Source: Acidobacteriota bacterium
Lineage (GTDB): Bacteria > Acidobacteriota > Terriglobia > Terriglobales > Acidobacteriaceae
Reading direction: 5' to 3'
Length of the DNA stretch: 64,000 bases
NCBI GenBank assembly: GCA_018268895.1
Contig: JAFDVP010000012.1
Location: 124,001-188,000 of the forward strand
The notes beneath the pieces are model-generated. The model saw only the letters and a program-made list of their open reading frames with translations, had not been told where the DNA came from and searched no databases. Both the position numbers and the translations under genes were made by a program. This document shows, in pieces, positions 9,399 through 18,692 of this stretch. Every line of letters begins with the position of its first letter. Position 1 is the first letter of the stretch.

Positions 9399-10688
9399 TC
9401 AGCGCGGAATGTGTCGCGTCGAACGAAGCGCAATAATCGCGAGCACGCAGATTACGGCAAGAAAGACGATCCAGACCAGCTCCGGGTGTCTCTCTGTAGC
9501 CGCTCTTGTATCGGGCCGCGATGTGTAAACAGGGTTCTGCTGTTCTGCTCCAACTCTCGCAACTTGAATCTTCCCATTGAGCGAGAGCGTGCGAGCGAAA
9601 TCATACTGTGGTGCTGTGAGAGCTGGATCGCCATAGAAGAGCGTCAGCGGAGCTGTAGAAGCCGCGTCGAAGCAAAGCCTGCGCTCGCGCATCTCCAGGC
9701 GGACAGACTTGATAGGAAGCGGCCGGTCGTCGCCATTGTCGACCGTTACCTCCACCTCGGCTGCGCTTTGCAGGTTCGACCCAAGCGTTGCCGGCACGCT
9801 GAGCCTCTGCTGCCGGATTGCGCGACCGGCCTGCGTCATCTGCACGCGCATAATGTTTCCATCCATCGTCTCGCCGCTTGACGGAGCAGTGCCCACCGCA
9901 TGGTCGTTCACCGTGACATTGCGGCTGAAGTTGGAGCTGAAGCCAGCCGGAAGAACAAACGTGACTCGTTCAACGGGTACGCGCTGCGGCAATGAAAATG
10001 TTGCGACACTCTGTCGTCCTCGTTGAGTAATCGTGCTGGTCTCTACCGCCAGCGTGTAGATCGACTGCGCCTCGCGGCTTGGTGGAACGCGGGCGCCAAG
10101 TACCATCTGCGGCATATATCGCACCGGCACAGATCGCGGAGCAGACGAGACCTTCAGCTCAATATGCAGATACGGAAAGCTGGACTCCTCCAGCGCCAGC
10201 GATGTGCTGCGCGAGAGATGCTGCGACGCCAGATCGAACAGCGTAAACTGCCCCAGCCGCGTCCCCGTCTCTCCCGGCGAGTTCACACCCGTTACCGTTG
10301 CCGTCGCAATAAAGTCTCTTCCCGCCAGATCCAGAGCAACATTGGTATAAGGCCGGTCGGGCATCGCCAGATCGAAGACGATCGCGCCGTTCCGCATTCC
10401 AAGATTCAGAACGCCTGCCGGCTGCGTGTCCGGCTGCTCCGGCTCACTGAGCGTAATTGCATACGGTACATCCCGCGCTCCAGCCGTCTGCGGATACAGC
10501 CTCAGGTCCTTCAGCGACGCAGCCGCGTGCGCGAACGTCACCGCATCGATCACAGCACAGTTCAATCCAGGCCCTGCGGCAACGATCGACCGCTGATAGC
10601 GGAAATACTGCGGCACAGGCTCGACCACCGAAGCTGGACGAGCGCCTGTCTGCCATAGAAGAAACGCTGCAAAGAACAAAAGTCTCAC
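9399..10688 (-). CDS. DUF3999 family envelope protein
   Basis: 429-residue protein with a signal peptide (MRLLFFAAFLLWQTGARPA), a long mostly beta extracytoplasmic region and one C-terminal membrane helix (about residues 403-422) followed by a short basic tail. It resembles DUF3999, a family usually encoded beside DUF2339 proteins, as here: its GTG start overlaps the stop of the upstream DUF2339 gene by 4 nt (GTGA). The pair is probably one envelope complex, but no biochemical function is known to me. The gene ends 2 bp from the ftsK stop in convergent orientation. Confidence 0.8.
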   Translation of the reverse strand: MRLLFFAAFLLWQTGARPASVVEPVPQYFRYQRSIVAAGPGLNCAVIDAVTFAHAAASLKDLRLYPQTAGARDVPYAITLSEPEQPDTQPAGVLNLGMRNGAIVFDLAMPDRPYTNVALDLAGRDFIATATVTGVNSPGETGTRLGQFTLFDLASQHLSRSTSLALEESSFPYLHIELKVSSAPRSVPVRYMPQMVLGARVPPSREAQSIYTLAVETSTITQRGRQSVATFSLPQRVPVERVTFVLPAGFSSNFSRNVTVNDHAVGTAPSSGETMDGNIMRVQMTQAGRAIRQQRLSVPATLGSNLQSAAEVEVTVDNGDDRPLPIKSVRLEMRERRLCFDAASTAPLTLFYGDPALTAPQYDFARTLSLNGKIQVARVGAEQQNPVYTSRPDTRAATERHPELVWIVFLAVICVLAIIALRSTRHIPR

Positions 10689-12820
10689 TGACCGCGCTCT
10701 CCTTTGGAAGGATTGGCTGAAGCGGCAGAGGTCTCATCCTTCAGCGTGTCTCGCAGCGAGAGCCAGTCCTTCTGGTAGGCAAAACTGATCGTCATCAACA
10801 ACGCTCCCAGCGCAAGAAAACTCGCAAAGCGATAGCCCTGGCTGAGGTTGCGCATGTCGTACAAAAAAGTCTTGCCAATGCTGAAGACCAGCAGCGCCAG
10901 CGCCTGCCAGCGGACAAACGCCGAGCGCCGCCAGAACCCTACGGCCAGCAACGCCGCTCCATACAACATCAGAAATCCCGATACCGCAAGCGCACGGCGA
11001 AGCTCCATATCGGGATCAGTCGTTGAAACCTGCCATAGCGTCGCAACCTCTCGCACACCGGCCAGCACTGCAATCAGGTTAATCGCAATCACCGACCCGC
11101 CAGAGAGCTGTGCCCACACCAGCGCCGCCACATCCACCACAGCGATACGAAGCGCTGCCCATGCGACACCGCCAAGAACTGCAAGGCCAACCAGGGCCAT
11201 GCCAAAGTCGGCATTGGCAAAGGACACATGCTGCGCAGAACCGTAGCGAGAAGTAGAGATCTCGCGCAGCGCCAAAAGCACCGCAAGAGCATCCACCGCC
11301 AACAATGCAGCAAAGGAGAACCGCGACCAGACTGCCTTCAACTCTCCTCCGCCAGCGCGCGCATGCAGGGCCATCCACGCCGCTCCGGCAAATGCGGCGA
11401 CGCCGATGAGCGCTGTCGCCAGGTTGCGGTTCAGCAAAGGCGCAGTCAATCCACCGTCGAACCAGAACGGTACCGCAATCACTCCGCCCAACCCCAGAAC
11501 AAGCGACCCGGCGGAGAGCCATCGCAATACGTCGCTGGCATTCGAGTGTGGCGCGTCCCTGCCCACCCGGCCTGCGCCAACCCGTAGCGCCACCCACAAG
11601 AGCGCCACGCCCTCCACCAGCCACGCAACCGTTATCCAGTGCCCGCTGGCCTTCAGAGGAACGGCAATCGTCAAAAAAACCACTGCCAGCGAAAGATGCA
11701 CCGCTGCGGCAACTGCTCCCTGGGGCAGCCGCGTAATCAACAGATACGTCGCTGCCAAAATGAGCATGAGCCATGGCAGGAACCAGTGACGATCGGAGTC
11801 CTGCATCACGGAGTAAAGAGCCAGCGAGATAAACGCCGCATTCGCAAGCGGCAGCAGAATGTCTCGAACATGCAAACCGCCGCGCCGCGCTGGCTTCTCC
11901 GCTTCCTTCTCCCGCGGGACTGCCCCTCCAAGCGAAGCGCTTGCAAAGACCACAAAGAAAAGCCCGACAAACGCCGTCGTTACCGCAAAGGCAGGCTCAT
12001 GGTAAAACTCCCAATACCATCCGATGAAGTAAGCGGCCGTTGCCGGAAACGCGCCGAACAACAGTCTCGCCCAGGGCTTTACCCGAACCAGCAGCACCGT
12101 CGCAACATCGATTGCCAGCAAGTAGGTGAAGAGAAATACCTCGTGATCGCCCCCGGTCGAAAGCAGCAACGGCGTCGCCAGTCCACCGATCAGAGCATAG
12201 GCCGCCAGCAGTTCGGCATCCTGCGACCATGCCATGTAGGCATTCCACGCTGTCACCAGGATCATCCCCACAAGCGCAGCCGATGACGGCAACAGATGAT
12301 AGAGCTGGAACGCCGCCCAAAGCGATAGATACAGCACGCCCGTTCCAACTGCCTTCAACGAGTACGAAAATGCCGAGAAGCCTTTGCGGCGAAAACGCTC
12401 CGACCACACCACAACGCCGGTCCCTGCAATCAGACCGATCAGGATACGGCCCACTGGCCCGATCCATTGGTTGTCGATCGCCAGCTTCAGGCCAAGCGTT
12501 GCTGCAAACAGCAGGGCGACTATACCGATCCGGTTAAAAACCTGCGCCCCCAGCCGGCTCTCAAGCGAACCCTTGCCGCTGGCAGAAACAACGCTGTCGG
12601 CAATCGCTGCCTCCTCCACTTCGCTGTGTTGAATAACAGGCAGCGCAGCGGGTGGAGGCGGTGGAGGAGGTAAAGGCGCAGGAAACCGCCCGCCTGCCCG
12701 CATAGCAGCCAGCTCGCGCTCAAGCTGACTGACGCGCGCGGCAAGCTGCTTCAACTCTGCTGCCACTCCGGCTTCGTCGGTATGGCTTTGCGGCTGGCTG
12801 AAACTCTCCTCCGACCCCAT
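10685..12820 (-). CDS. DUF2339 family polytopic membrane protein
   Basis: 711-residue integral membrane protein. A short N-terminal coiled-coil (LAARVSQLERELAAM) and a Pro-rich stretch precede about twenty or more hydrophobic helices. The segment IGIVALLFAATLGLKLAID followed by WIGPVGRILIG is characteristic of DUF2339. The start at 12820 (MGSEESFSQ) is preferred to a longer frame from 12874 that has no ribosome-binding site and would overlap the divergent promoter. It is followed, with a 4-nt overlap, by the DUF3999 gene. Function is unknown; the constant pairing suggests an envelope assembly or transport role. Confidence 0.82.
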   Translation of the reverse strand: MGSEESFSQPQSHTDEAGVAAELKQLAARVSQLERELAAMRAGGRFPAPLPPPPPPPAALPVIQHSEVEEAAIADSVVSASGKGSLESRLGAQVFNRIGIVALLFAATLGLKLAIDNQWIGPVGRILIGLIAGTGVVVWSERFRRKGFSAFSYSLKAVGTGVLYLSLWAAFQLYHLLPSSAALVGMILVTAWNAYMAWSQDAELLAAYALIGGLATPLLLSTGGDHEVFLFTYLLAIDVATVLLVRVKPWARLLFGAFPATAAYFIGWYWEFYHEPAFAVTTAFVGLFFVVFASASLGGAVPREKEAEKPARRGGLHVRDILLPLANAAFISLALYSVMQDSDRHWFLPWLMLILAATYLLITRLPQGAVAAAVHLSLAVVFLTIAVPLKASGHWITVAWLVEGVALLWVALRVGAGRVGRDAPHSNASDVLRWLSAGSLVLGLGGVIAVPFWFDGGLTAPLLNRNLATALIGVAAFAGAAWMALHARAGGGELKAVWSRFSFAALLAVDALAVLLALREISTSRYGSAQHVSFANADFGMALVGLAVLGGVAWAALRIAVVDVAALVWAQLSGGSVIAINLIAVLAGVREVATLWQVSTTDPDMELRRALAVSGFLMLYGAALLAVGFWRRSAFVRWQALALLVFSIGKTFLYDMRNLSQGYRFASFLALGALLMTISFAYQKDWLSLRDTLKDETSAASANPSKGERGQ

Positions 12821-12897
12821 GGCAACTAATGTACCGCCTGCGCTACGCCTGTGGCAGCGAAAACGATTCGCCACTTCCTCTGGTACTCTTTGCGCAC

Positions 12898-13620
12898 ATG
12901 CTGCCGTTGAATATCCTTGTTGTCGACGACGACGCGCTCAGCCGCGAACTGATCGTTTTGCTGCTCACTCACGCAGCCCATACCGTCGAAGCTGTTGACT
13001 CCGGCGAAGCTGCCATCGCGCATCTCGTCACCACATCAAGCCCGCTCGACCTTATCCTCGCCGACTTGCAGATGCCCGGAATCTCCGGCGTCGCCCTCGC
13101 CCACAAACTGCGCCAGACCGGATACGGCCGCACTCTACTCGCTATGAGCGGGAGCCAGCCTGACGACCATGCGCTGGATGGCTTCGATGGGTTTCTACTC
13201 AAGCCCTTCGACATGGATACGCTCGACGCCGCGTTCGAGGGCACCTCACGAAGACAGAAGCATGAACCTCCCCCGGACACGAACGTACTCGACCCGGAAA
13301 CTCATCGCAAACTCGCTGCAACCATGAAGCCCGAAAAACTGGCGCAGCTCTATCAGCTCTGCCTCGGGGACGTAAGAAAACGCGTCGCAACCATGCGTCG
13401 GGCCGCAGCCATGGGAGACGACGCAACCTGCCGGCGCGAGGCCCACGCCATCAAGGGAGGTTGCGGCCTGATAGGCGCTATCGAGTTGCAAACTATTGCA
13501 GCGTCAGTAGAAAGCCATGGTATCGCTACTAATCATGTAGCTACGCTCGACGAAATCCTGGTGGCCTGCGAACGTCTGGAGCGTATGCTGGTCGCAAATC
13601 AACAAATCAATGCAGTTTAA
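12898..13620 (+). CDS. Receiver-HPt phosphotransfer protein
   Basis: 240-residue protein with an N-terminal receiver domain (acidic pair Asp10/Asp11, phospho-acceptor Asp56 in LILADLQMP, conserved Lys102) and a C-terminal HPt domain with the phospho-histidine in EAHAIKGGCGLIGA (His183). There is no kinase or output domain, so it should be an intermediate in a phosphorelay. No histidine kinase lies next to it. The ATG at 12898 was chosen because the receiver domain begins directly after it (MLPLNILVVDDD); the longer frame from 12829 adds a non-homologous stretch. A NarL-type regulator starts 24 bp downstream and is the obvious candidate partner. Confidence 0.88.
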   Translation: MLPLNILVVDDDALSRELIVLLLTHAAHTVEAVDSGEAAIAHLVTTSSPLDLILADLQMPGISGVALAHKLRQTGYGRTLLAMSGSQPDDHALDGFDGFLLKPFDMDTLDAAFEGTSRRQKHEPPPDTNVLDPETHRKLAATMKPEKLAQLYQLCLGDVRKRVATMRRAAAMGDDATCRREAHAIKGGCGLIGAIELQTIAASVESHGIATNHVATLDEILVACERLERMLVANQQINAV

Positions 13621-13644
13621 GCAAGACCTTGTAAGGAGTCGCGC

Positions 13645-14352
13645 ATGAAGGAAGCCGTGAAGAAGTCTGCAGACACCGCTAACACTCTCTCCCCGATTCG
13701 TGTCGTTGTCGCAGACGATCACCCCGTGGTTCGCTTTGGCGTCAAGAACATGCTCGAAAGCGAGCCCGGCTTCGAGGTTGTCGGCGAGGCCGAAGATGGC
13801 GATGTCGCTATTACCGAAACGCTGGAGCGCGAGCCCGACATCCTTCTGCTCGACGTCATGATGCCCCGCCTGCCGGGGCTGGAAGCTCTCCGCGCCATCA
13901 TGGAAAAATCGCCGCGGGTAAAGATCATTCTGCTCACCAGCACCATCACCACGCAGCAGATCATCGAAGCGCTTCAGATCGGCGCGCGCGGCATCGTCCT
14001 CAAAGACGCCGCGGCATCCGACCTCTCCAAGTCCATGCGAGCCGTGCTCTCTGGCGACTACTGGATCGGCGGCGAGCGCGTCGTCAACCTGGTCACCGCG
14101 CTCAACGAGCTGATGAAGCAGGCCGCTGCTACCCCCGAGAAGAAGACCTACGGCCTTACCCCGCGCGAGCTTGAGGTCGTCACCTGCATCGTCGAGGGAT
14201 GCAGCAACAAGGACGTCGCCAAGCAGTTCGCCATCAGCGAAGAGACCGTGAAGCGTCATCTCTCGAACATCTTCGACAAAACCGGCGTCTCGACGCGGCT
14301 TGAGCTTGCTCTCTTCGCCATCGCGCACAAGCTGGTCACGCTCGACAACTAA
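13645..14352 (+). CDS. NarL/FixJ-family response regulator
   Basis: 235-residue DNA-binding regulator. An N-terminal receiver domain (VVVADDHPVVRFG, phospho-acceptor Asp70 in LLLDVMMP) is joined to a C-terminal LuxR-type helix-turn-helix (LTPRELEVVTCIVEGCSNKD, then ISEETVKRHLSNIF). A good ribosome-binding site (AAGGAG, 6 nt before ATG) fixes the start. Placed 24 bp after the receiver-HPt gene, it is probably co-transcribed and may be the end point of that relay. The stop codon lies just before a long inverted repeat that spans the start of the next gene. Confidence 0.93.
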   Translation: MKEAVKKSADTANTLSPIRVVVADDHPVVRFGVKNMLESEPGFEVVGEAEDGDVAITETLEREPDILLLDVMMPRLPGLEALRAIMEKSPRVKIILLTSTITTQQIIEALQIGARGIVLKDAAASDLSKSMRAVLSGDYWIGGERVVNLVTALNELMKQAAATPEKKTYGLTPRELEVVTCIVEGCSNKDVAKQFAISEETVKRHLSNIFDKTGVSTRLELALFAIAHKLVTLDN

Positions 14353-14354
14353 CC

Positions 14355-14402
14355 TTTCTCTCTCGCTCATTCAGTAAGATGAAAAGATGAGCGAGAGAGA
14401 AA
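14355..14402 (+). promoter_or_regulatory. Perfect 16-bp inverted repeat over the ypdA start codon
   Basis: Bases 14355-14370 are the exact reverse complement of 14387-14402, with a 16-nt loop between them. The right arm contains the ATG of ypdA and its next four codons; the left arm starts 3 nt after the stop codon of the upstream regulator. In RNA this would be a strong stem occluding translation initiation. It has no T-tract, so it is not a typical terminator. It may be a translational control element or an RNA-processing site. Confidence 0.6.
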
Positions 14403-15430
14403 CTGCCGAACAAGCAACAGCGGACCTGCTGGTCATCGGCGCCGGGCCAACCGGGATGGCCTGCGCCATCGAAGCGCAGCGCGCGGGCTTCAGCGCTCGC
14501 CTGGTCGACAAGGGCTGTCTCTGCAACTCGCTCTTTCACTACCCGTCGAACATGACCTTCTTCACCACTCCGGAGCTTCTGGAGATCGGCGACATCCCTT
14601 TCTCCAGCCCAAACCAGAAGCCGAATCGCGACGAAGCGCTCGAATACTATCGCAAGGTCGCCGAGCACTACCGTCTCGATGTGCGCCAGTACGAAACTGT
14701 GGAGCGCGTCGCCGGTTCCGATGGCAACTTCACCGTCCATACAAAGGACCGCTTCGGCCGCCCGCTTGAGCATCGCGCCCGCAAACTCGTCATCGCAACT
14801 GGCTACTACGACCTGCCCAACTACCTCAACATCCCCGGCGAAGGCCTGAACAAGGTCTTCCACTACTACGAAGACCCGCACCCTTACTACGATCTGGATA
14901 TCCTGGTCATCGGAGGAAAGAACTCAGCGGCCATCGCCGCGCTCGACCTGTGGCGTCATGGCGCGCGCGTTACGCTGGTGCACCGCGGCGCCGAAATGCA
15001 TCGTCATGTGAAGTACTGGATTCTTCCCGACATCAACAACCGCATCAAGAACAGCGAGATTGCTGCGTTCTTTTCGAGCAACGTCACCGGAATCACAGAG
15101 GATCAAGCGATCCTCTCAACGCCACAGGGCGAAGTGACTCTCGCCAACCAGTTCGTCTTTGCTCTCACCGGCTATCGCCCCGACTTCGAGTTTCTCGAAG
15201 CCCTCGGTGTGCGGCTGGATGAAAAGAACGATCGCTGCCCCGTATGCAATCCCACAACGCTTGAGAGCAACGTGGCCGGCATCTACCTCGCAGGCGTCGT
15301 CATCGCCGGTGAACGCACCAACGAGATCTTCATCGAGAACGGACGCTTCCATGGGAAGCAGATCGCCGATGATCTTCAGACGAAGCTCGCGCACGCCTGC
15401 GGCTCATACCCGTTTCGTAAAAGTTATTGA
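14387..15430 (+). CDS. ypdA: YpdA-family FAD-dependent bacillithiol disulfide reductase
   Basis: Predicted NADPH- and FAD-dependent oxidoreductase of the YpdA (Bdr) family, which in Firmicutes reduces bacillithiol disulfide to restore the thiol pool. The 347-residue protein has an N-terminal FAD-binding motif (VIGAGPTGMACAIEAQRAG), the family segment CLCNSLFHYPSNMTFFTTPE, and a second nucleotide-binding fold (ILVIGGKNSAAIAALDL). Length fits. Some Acidobacteriota are known to carry bacillithiol genes, which supports the call, but no bsh genes lie in this window. The start codon sits inside a perfect inverted repeat and lacks a clear ribosome-binding site, suggesting post-transcriptional control. 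It may be co-transcribed with the two upstream signalling genes. Confidence 0.85.
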   Translation: MSERETAEQATADLLVIGAGPTGMACAIEAQRAGFSARLVDKGCLCNSLFHYPSNMTFFTTPELLEIGDIPFSSPNQKPNRDEALEYYRKVAEHYRLDVRQYETVERVAGSDGNFTVHTKDRFGRPLEHRARKLVIATGYYDLPNYLNIPGEGLNKVFHYYEDPHPYYDLDILVIGGKNSAAIAALDLWRHGARVTLVHRGAEMHRHVKYWILPDINNRIKNSEIAAFFSSNVTGITEDQAILSTPQGEVTLANQFVFALTGYRPDFEFLEALGVRLDEKNDRCPVCNPTTLESNVAGIYLAGVVIAGERTNEIFIENGRFHGKQIADDLQTKLAHACGSYPFRKSY

Positions 15431-15477
15431 TCAAAAAGCCCGGCCAATGCCTGCATAACTACCTCCCAAGGCATGGC

Positions 15478-15597
15478 TCAACCTTCAGGGCCAACGGCCC
15501 GCTATATTTCAGCCTGGGACGAAGCCCCAGGTAAACGCTCCCAATGTATCGAGCGCTGAAGGCGCGACACAAAATGTCGCACAACACCTGAACCGGA
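15478..15597. repeat. Dispersed imperfect palindrome, TCAGCC...GGCTGAA class
   Basis: This intergenic stretch contains paired arms such as CAGCCTGGG with CCCCAGG around GACGAAG, then GAGCGCTGAAGGCGCGAC. The same layout (TCAGCC, GGxCGAAGxCC, about 25 variable bases, CGAGxGCTGAAxGC) recurs at 22190-22310. It is therefore a dispersed palindromic repeat rather than a unique terminator. It lies between convergent ypdA and the ABC permease gene. Confidence 0.6.
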
Positions 15598-15602
15598 CCG
15601 GC

Positions 15603-16472
15603 TCACCCGATCACACGTCGCTTGAATCCACGAATACCGAACGCCGTAAGCAATGCGAGAAACACCACCAGCATGCCAAGGATCAGCGCCGGATTCATAT
15701 GCGGCAGCGCCGGGGTCAGGGCCGACCGCAAACCTTCGCTCATATAAACGATCGGGTTGACCAGCACGCCAATCTGCAGCCATTTGATCTTGTCGAGCGC
15801 CGCCCACGGATAGTACACGCATCCCAGGAAGGTGATCGGCATCACCACAACGCCAAAGATCAGGCCTATCTGCTGCGGCTTCACACTCGTGCCGATCGTC
15901 AGCCCCAGCGCCCCCGACGTAAGGCTCGCCAGCACCATCACGACGATCAGGTAGGGCCAACTCCACACATGCGCCACAACCGGCGTCGACGGAATGTAAT
16001 ACGCCAGCGGAAAGACGACGACCGCGGCAATCATGCTCTGCACCGCCGAAAAGCACATCTTTTCAAGCGCAATGGCCGCCACAGGCAGAGGACACATCAC
16101 GCGATCGTCGATCTCGCGCGTGATGCCGAACTCCTGCGCCAGCGGCAGCGCAACCGCGGCAATGCCGCTGAACATGATCGCCACCGCCATAAGCCCCGAG
16201 AGCAGGACCGTGCTGAAGTTGCCGCCCGCCATCGCCGCCGTGGGGTTCATCGCCGCGCCGCCGCTCATGTGCGGCATGATGAACGTAAACACAAACAGGA
16301 ACAGCAGAGGATTCATACACACGCGAATCGCAAACGGGAAAAGTTCGCGGCGAAGCACATGCAGGTCGCGCAGGAAGAGCCCCGCAAACGCACGAACATA
16401 CTGCATCGTCTTTGAGCTGCCCGCGGAGACGGGCGCCGGGACCTCAACCTCAACTGTCGCAAGTTCCGTCAT
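15603..16472 (-). CDS. ABC-2 type transporter permease
   Basis: Membrane half of an ABC exporter whose ATPase is encoded 3 bp upstream. The 289-residue protein has a soluble N-terminal tail and six hydrophobic segments, with the ABC-2 pattern of a first helix after RDLHVLRREL, a membrane-permease core (LPLAQEFGITREIDDRVMCP) and a final helix before GFKRRVIG. It resembles DrrB/NodJ-like permeases used for drug or polyketide export and for polysaccharide precursors; the substrate cannot be told from sequence. It is the last gene of the leftward RND-adaptor-ABC unit. Confidence 0.9.
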   Translation of the reverse strand: MTELATVEVEVPAPVSAGSSKTMQYVRAFAGLFLRDLHVLRRELFPFAIRVCMNPLLFLFVFTFIMPHMSGGAAMNPTAAMAGGNFSTVLLSGLMAVAIMFSGIAAVALPLAQEFGITREIDDRVMCPLPVAAIALEKMCFSAVQSMIAAVVVFPLAYYIPSTPVVAHVWSWPYLIVVMVLASLTSGALGLTIGTSVKPQQIGLIFGVVVMPITFLGCVYYPWAALDKIKWLQIGVLVNPIVYMSEGLRSALTPALPHMNPALILGMLVVFLALLTAFGIRGFKRRVIG

Positions 16473-16475
16473 TCT

Positions 16476-17417
16476 CTACTCTCGAAGATCGCGTCCCGTG
16501 AGACGAATGAACACCGTCTCCAGGCTAGTTTCAGTGACCGTCAGATCGCGCAGACCATATGGGTTCGCCGCGTGGACGACCTCAGGCAGCAAGCCCTCTG
16601 TGCCCTCCGCGAAGATGCGCACTCCTTTAGATGTTGCTTCCACGCTCGCGACACCGGGTTTTCGCTCCAGCTCATCCACCAATAGCGGGATCCCCTGATG
16701 GCTCCGCAAATCGAGCTCGTAAACGCGCGCCGCTCCCACCGAACCCTTGAGCGCCGCAGGCGTATCCTCCACCAGAATCTTTCCGTGGTCGATGATCGCA
16801 ACCCGATCGCACAACTCGTCGGCCTCTTCCATGTAGTGCGTCGTCAGCACCACGGTGATGCCTTCCTCGCGGAGATTCCGCACAGCCTCCCACATCGCGA
16901 TGCGGCTTTGCGGGTCCAGCCCGGCGCTCGGCTCATCCAGAAACAACACCTTCGGACGATGCGCGATCGCGCGGCCAATCTGCACGCGTTGCGCAAGGCC
17001 GCCTGAGAGTTGCGCAGGATACGCCGACGCGCGCTCCGTCAAGTGAAACTGCTCCAGCAGCCTGTTCGTTCTCTCCCTCGCCTCGGCACGCGAAAAACCA
17101 AAGTACAGGCAGTGGAAGAAGATGTTTTCGTACACCGTGCACGCACGGTCGAGCGTGTTGTACTGCGGCACAACCCCGATCTGCCTTCGTGCCTGTGCCG
17201 GAGTTTTCACGACATCGATTCCCGCGATCCGTACCCTACCCTCGGTCGGCAACGCCCGCGTCGTGCAGATGCTGATTGTCGTCGTCTTTCCCGCGCCATT
17301 CGGGCCCAGCAGGCCGTACAGCTCACCAAGACGCACACTGAGATCGATCCCATCGACGGCAACCACACGCTGCTTGCCGTCGTATATCTTCTTCAGGCCT
17401 TCGATCTCAACGATCAT
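16476..17417 (-). CDS. ABC transporter ATP-binding protein, DrrA-like
   Basis: 313-residue ATPase subunit driving the exporter formed with the downstream permease. It has Walker A (GPNGAGKTT), a signature motif LSGGLAQR, Walker B with catalytic Glu (VLFLDEPSAGLD) and the switch histidine (TTHYMEEADELCDR). The C-terminal ~80-residue extension is typical of DrrA/NatA-type drug-export ATPases. It starts 50 bp after the adaptor gene, and the permease begins 3 bp after its stop, which points to co-transcription and coupled translation of the two halves. Confidence 0.93.
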   Translation of the reverse strand: MIVEIEGLKKIYDGKQRVVAVDGIDLSVRLGELYGLLGPNGAGKTTTISICTTRALPTEGRVRIAGIDVVKTPAQARRQIGVVPQYNTLDRACTVYENIFFHCLYFGFSRAEARERTNRLLEQFHLTERASAYPAQLSGGLAQRVQIGRAIAHRPKVLFLDEPSAGLDPQSRIAMWEAVRNLREEGITVVLTTHYMEEADELCDRVAIIDHGKILVEDTPAALKGSVGAARVYELDLRSHQGIPLLVDELERKPGVASVEATSKGVRIFAEGTEGLLPEVVHAANPYGLRDLTVTETSLETVFIRLTGRDLRE

Positions 17418-17467
17418 CCCTGGTCCTCTCCGTGCGTAACGTCTCAGGTTACACGAAAACAGACCCG

Positions 17468-18670
17468 TTACTGAAACTGCGGTTCGACCTTTGCGCCCTC
17501 AACCACGGCGTCACCGGGACTCAACACAATAGCATCGCCCACCTTCAGGCCCCCAACCACCTCCGTCACTGTTCCCAGGTCGCGCCCCAGCACAATCGAA
17601 CGGAAGTGCACCACATTGTTTGCGTCGATCACCACCGCCTGCGGCCCCGCCGTGCGGATCACCAGACCATTGGCCGGCAACAGCACCGGAGCAGCCCCCC
17701 CCGCAGGAACATCGAAGACCGTCGTGGCATACATGCCCGGCAGAATCCGGCCGTCGTTCTTCAGATCGACCTCCACCAGCAGCGTCCGCGTGCTCGGATC
17801 AATGCTCTGGCTCGTGCGGGCGATCGTTCCTGAATAGACCTTGCCGGGGAGCTCGCGGAGCGTAACCCGCGCCGCATGTCCGTTCGCCAGCCCAACAGCG
17901 CTGGCCTGCGGAACATTCGTGAAGACGCGCACCTTGTCCGACTGCCCGATGGAAAACATCTCCGTCACGCTGTTCTGGCTTCCCGAGCTGATCAGCGATC
18001 CACGATCAATGCTTCGCGCCAGGATCACCCCATCGAACGGCGCCGTCACCCGCGCAAACGTAGCCTGCTCCGCCAGCGAACGAACGTTGGCCTCTCCAGC
18101 CGCTATATTCGCCTTCGCCGCATTCACGTTCGCAATATCGACATTGGCCTGCGCCAGTCTCTGGTCCGCGTCCTGCTGCGAGACAACACCCTGTTTCACC
18201 AGCCCCTGCCAGCGCTCGTTGGTCACCTTTGAGAGCGCCGCATTCGCCTCCATCTGCTGCAACTGCGCCTTCTGCTGCAACACCGTCGCCTTTGCCTGCA
18301 TCAACGCCTGCGCCGTCTGTGGGTCGTCGATCTCCGCCAGCAGTTGCCCGCGACGTACGCGGTCGCCGATATCGACGTACCGCGCCTTCACGTACCCTGA
18401 AGTACGCGCGTAGACCGGCGTCTGATCGAAGGCCTGCACCGTGGCTGGCAGCTCGATGTGTCCGGTGGGATCTCCCTGTACCACCCGCGTGACAAGCACC
18501 GTCGGCGGTCCCGCGGCAACCTTCGCCTCTGCCTCCAGCGCGTCGCGATGACGCAGCTTCGGCAGCAGAAACAGAACGCCAACCACGATCAGCAGGAGAA
18601 AGAACGCCGTCATCCCCACATAGGGAGCGCGGCTGTTGCGGTTCGTATCGGCCTCAGTATGTTGCGTCAT
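17468..18670 (-). CDS. RND efflux periplasmic adaptor (HlyD/MFP family)
   Basis: 400-residue membrane-fusion protein linking the RND pump to an outer-membrane channel. It has one N-terminal membrane helix (MTAFFLLLIVVGVLFLLPKL), the split biotinyl-lipoyl domain (VYARTSGYVKARYVDIGDRV and later VTAPFDGVILARSIDRGSLI), an intervening coiled-coil hairpin rich in Ala and Gln, and C-terminal beta-barrel and membrane-proximal domains. It is encoded 22 bp after the pump gene and 50 bp before the ABC ATPase, so it could in principle serve either transporter. No TolC-type outer-membrane gene is found in the cluster. Confidence 0.92.
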   Translation of the reverse strand: MTQHTEADTNRNSRAPYVGMTAFFLLLIVVGVLFLLPKLRHRDALEAEAKVAAGPPTVLVTRVVQGDPTGHIELPATVQAFDQTPVYARTSGYVKARYVDIGDRVRRGQLLAEIDDPQTAQALMQAKATVLQQKAQLQQMEANAALSKVTNERWQGLVKQGVVSQQDADQRLAQANVDIANVNAAKANIAAGEANVRSLAEQATFARVTAPFDGVILARSIDRGSLISSGSQNSVTEMFSIGQSDKVRVFTNVPQASAVGLANGHAARVTLRELPGKVYSGTIARTSQSIDPSTRTLLVEVDLKNDGRILPGMYATTVFDVPAGGAAPVLLPANGLVIRTAGPQAVVIDANNVVHFRSIVLGRDLGTVTEVVGGLKVGDAIVLSPGDAVVEGAKVEPQFQ

Positions 18671-18692
18671 CGTCCTCTCACCATCGTGCCGG

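Noticed and set aside
14355..14402. Terminator between the NarL-type regulator and ypdA
   Set aside because: The stem includes the next start codon and has no T-tract; a translational element is more likely.
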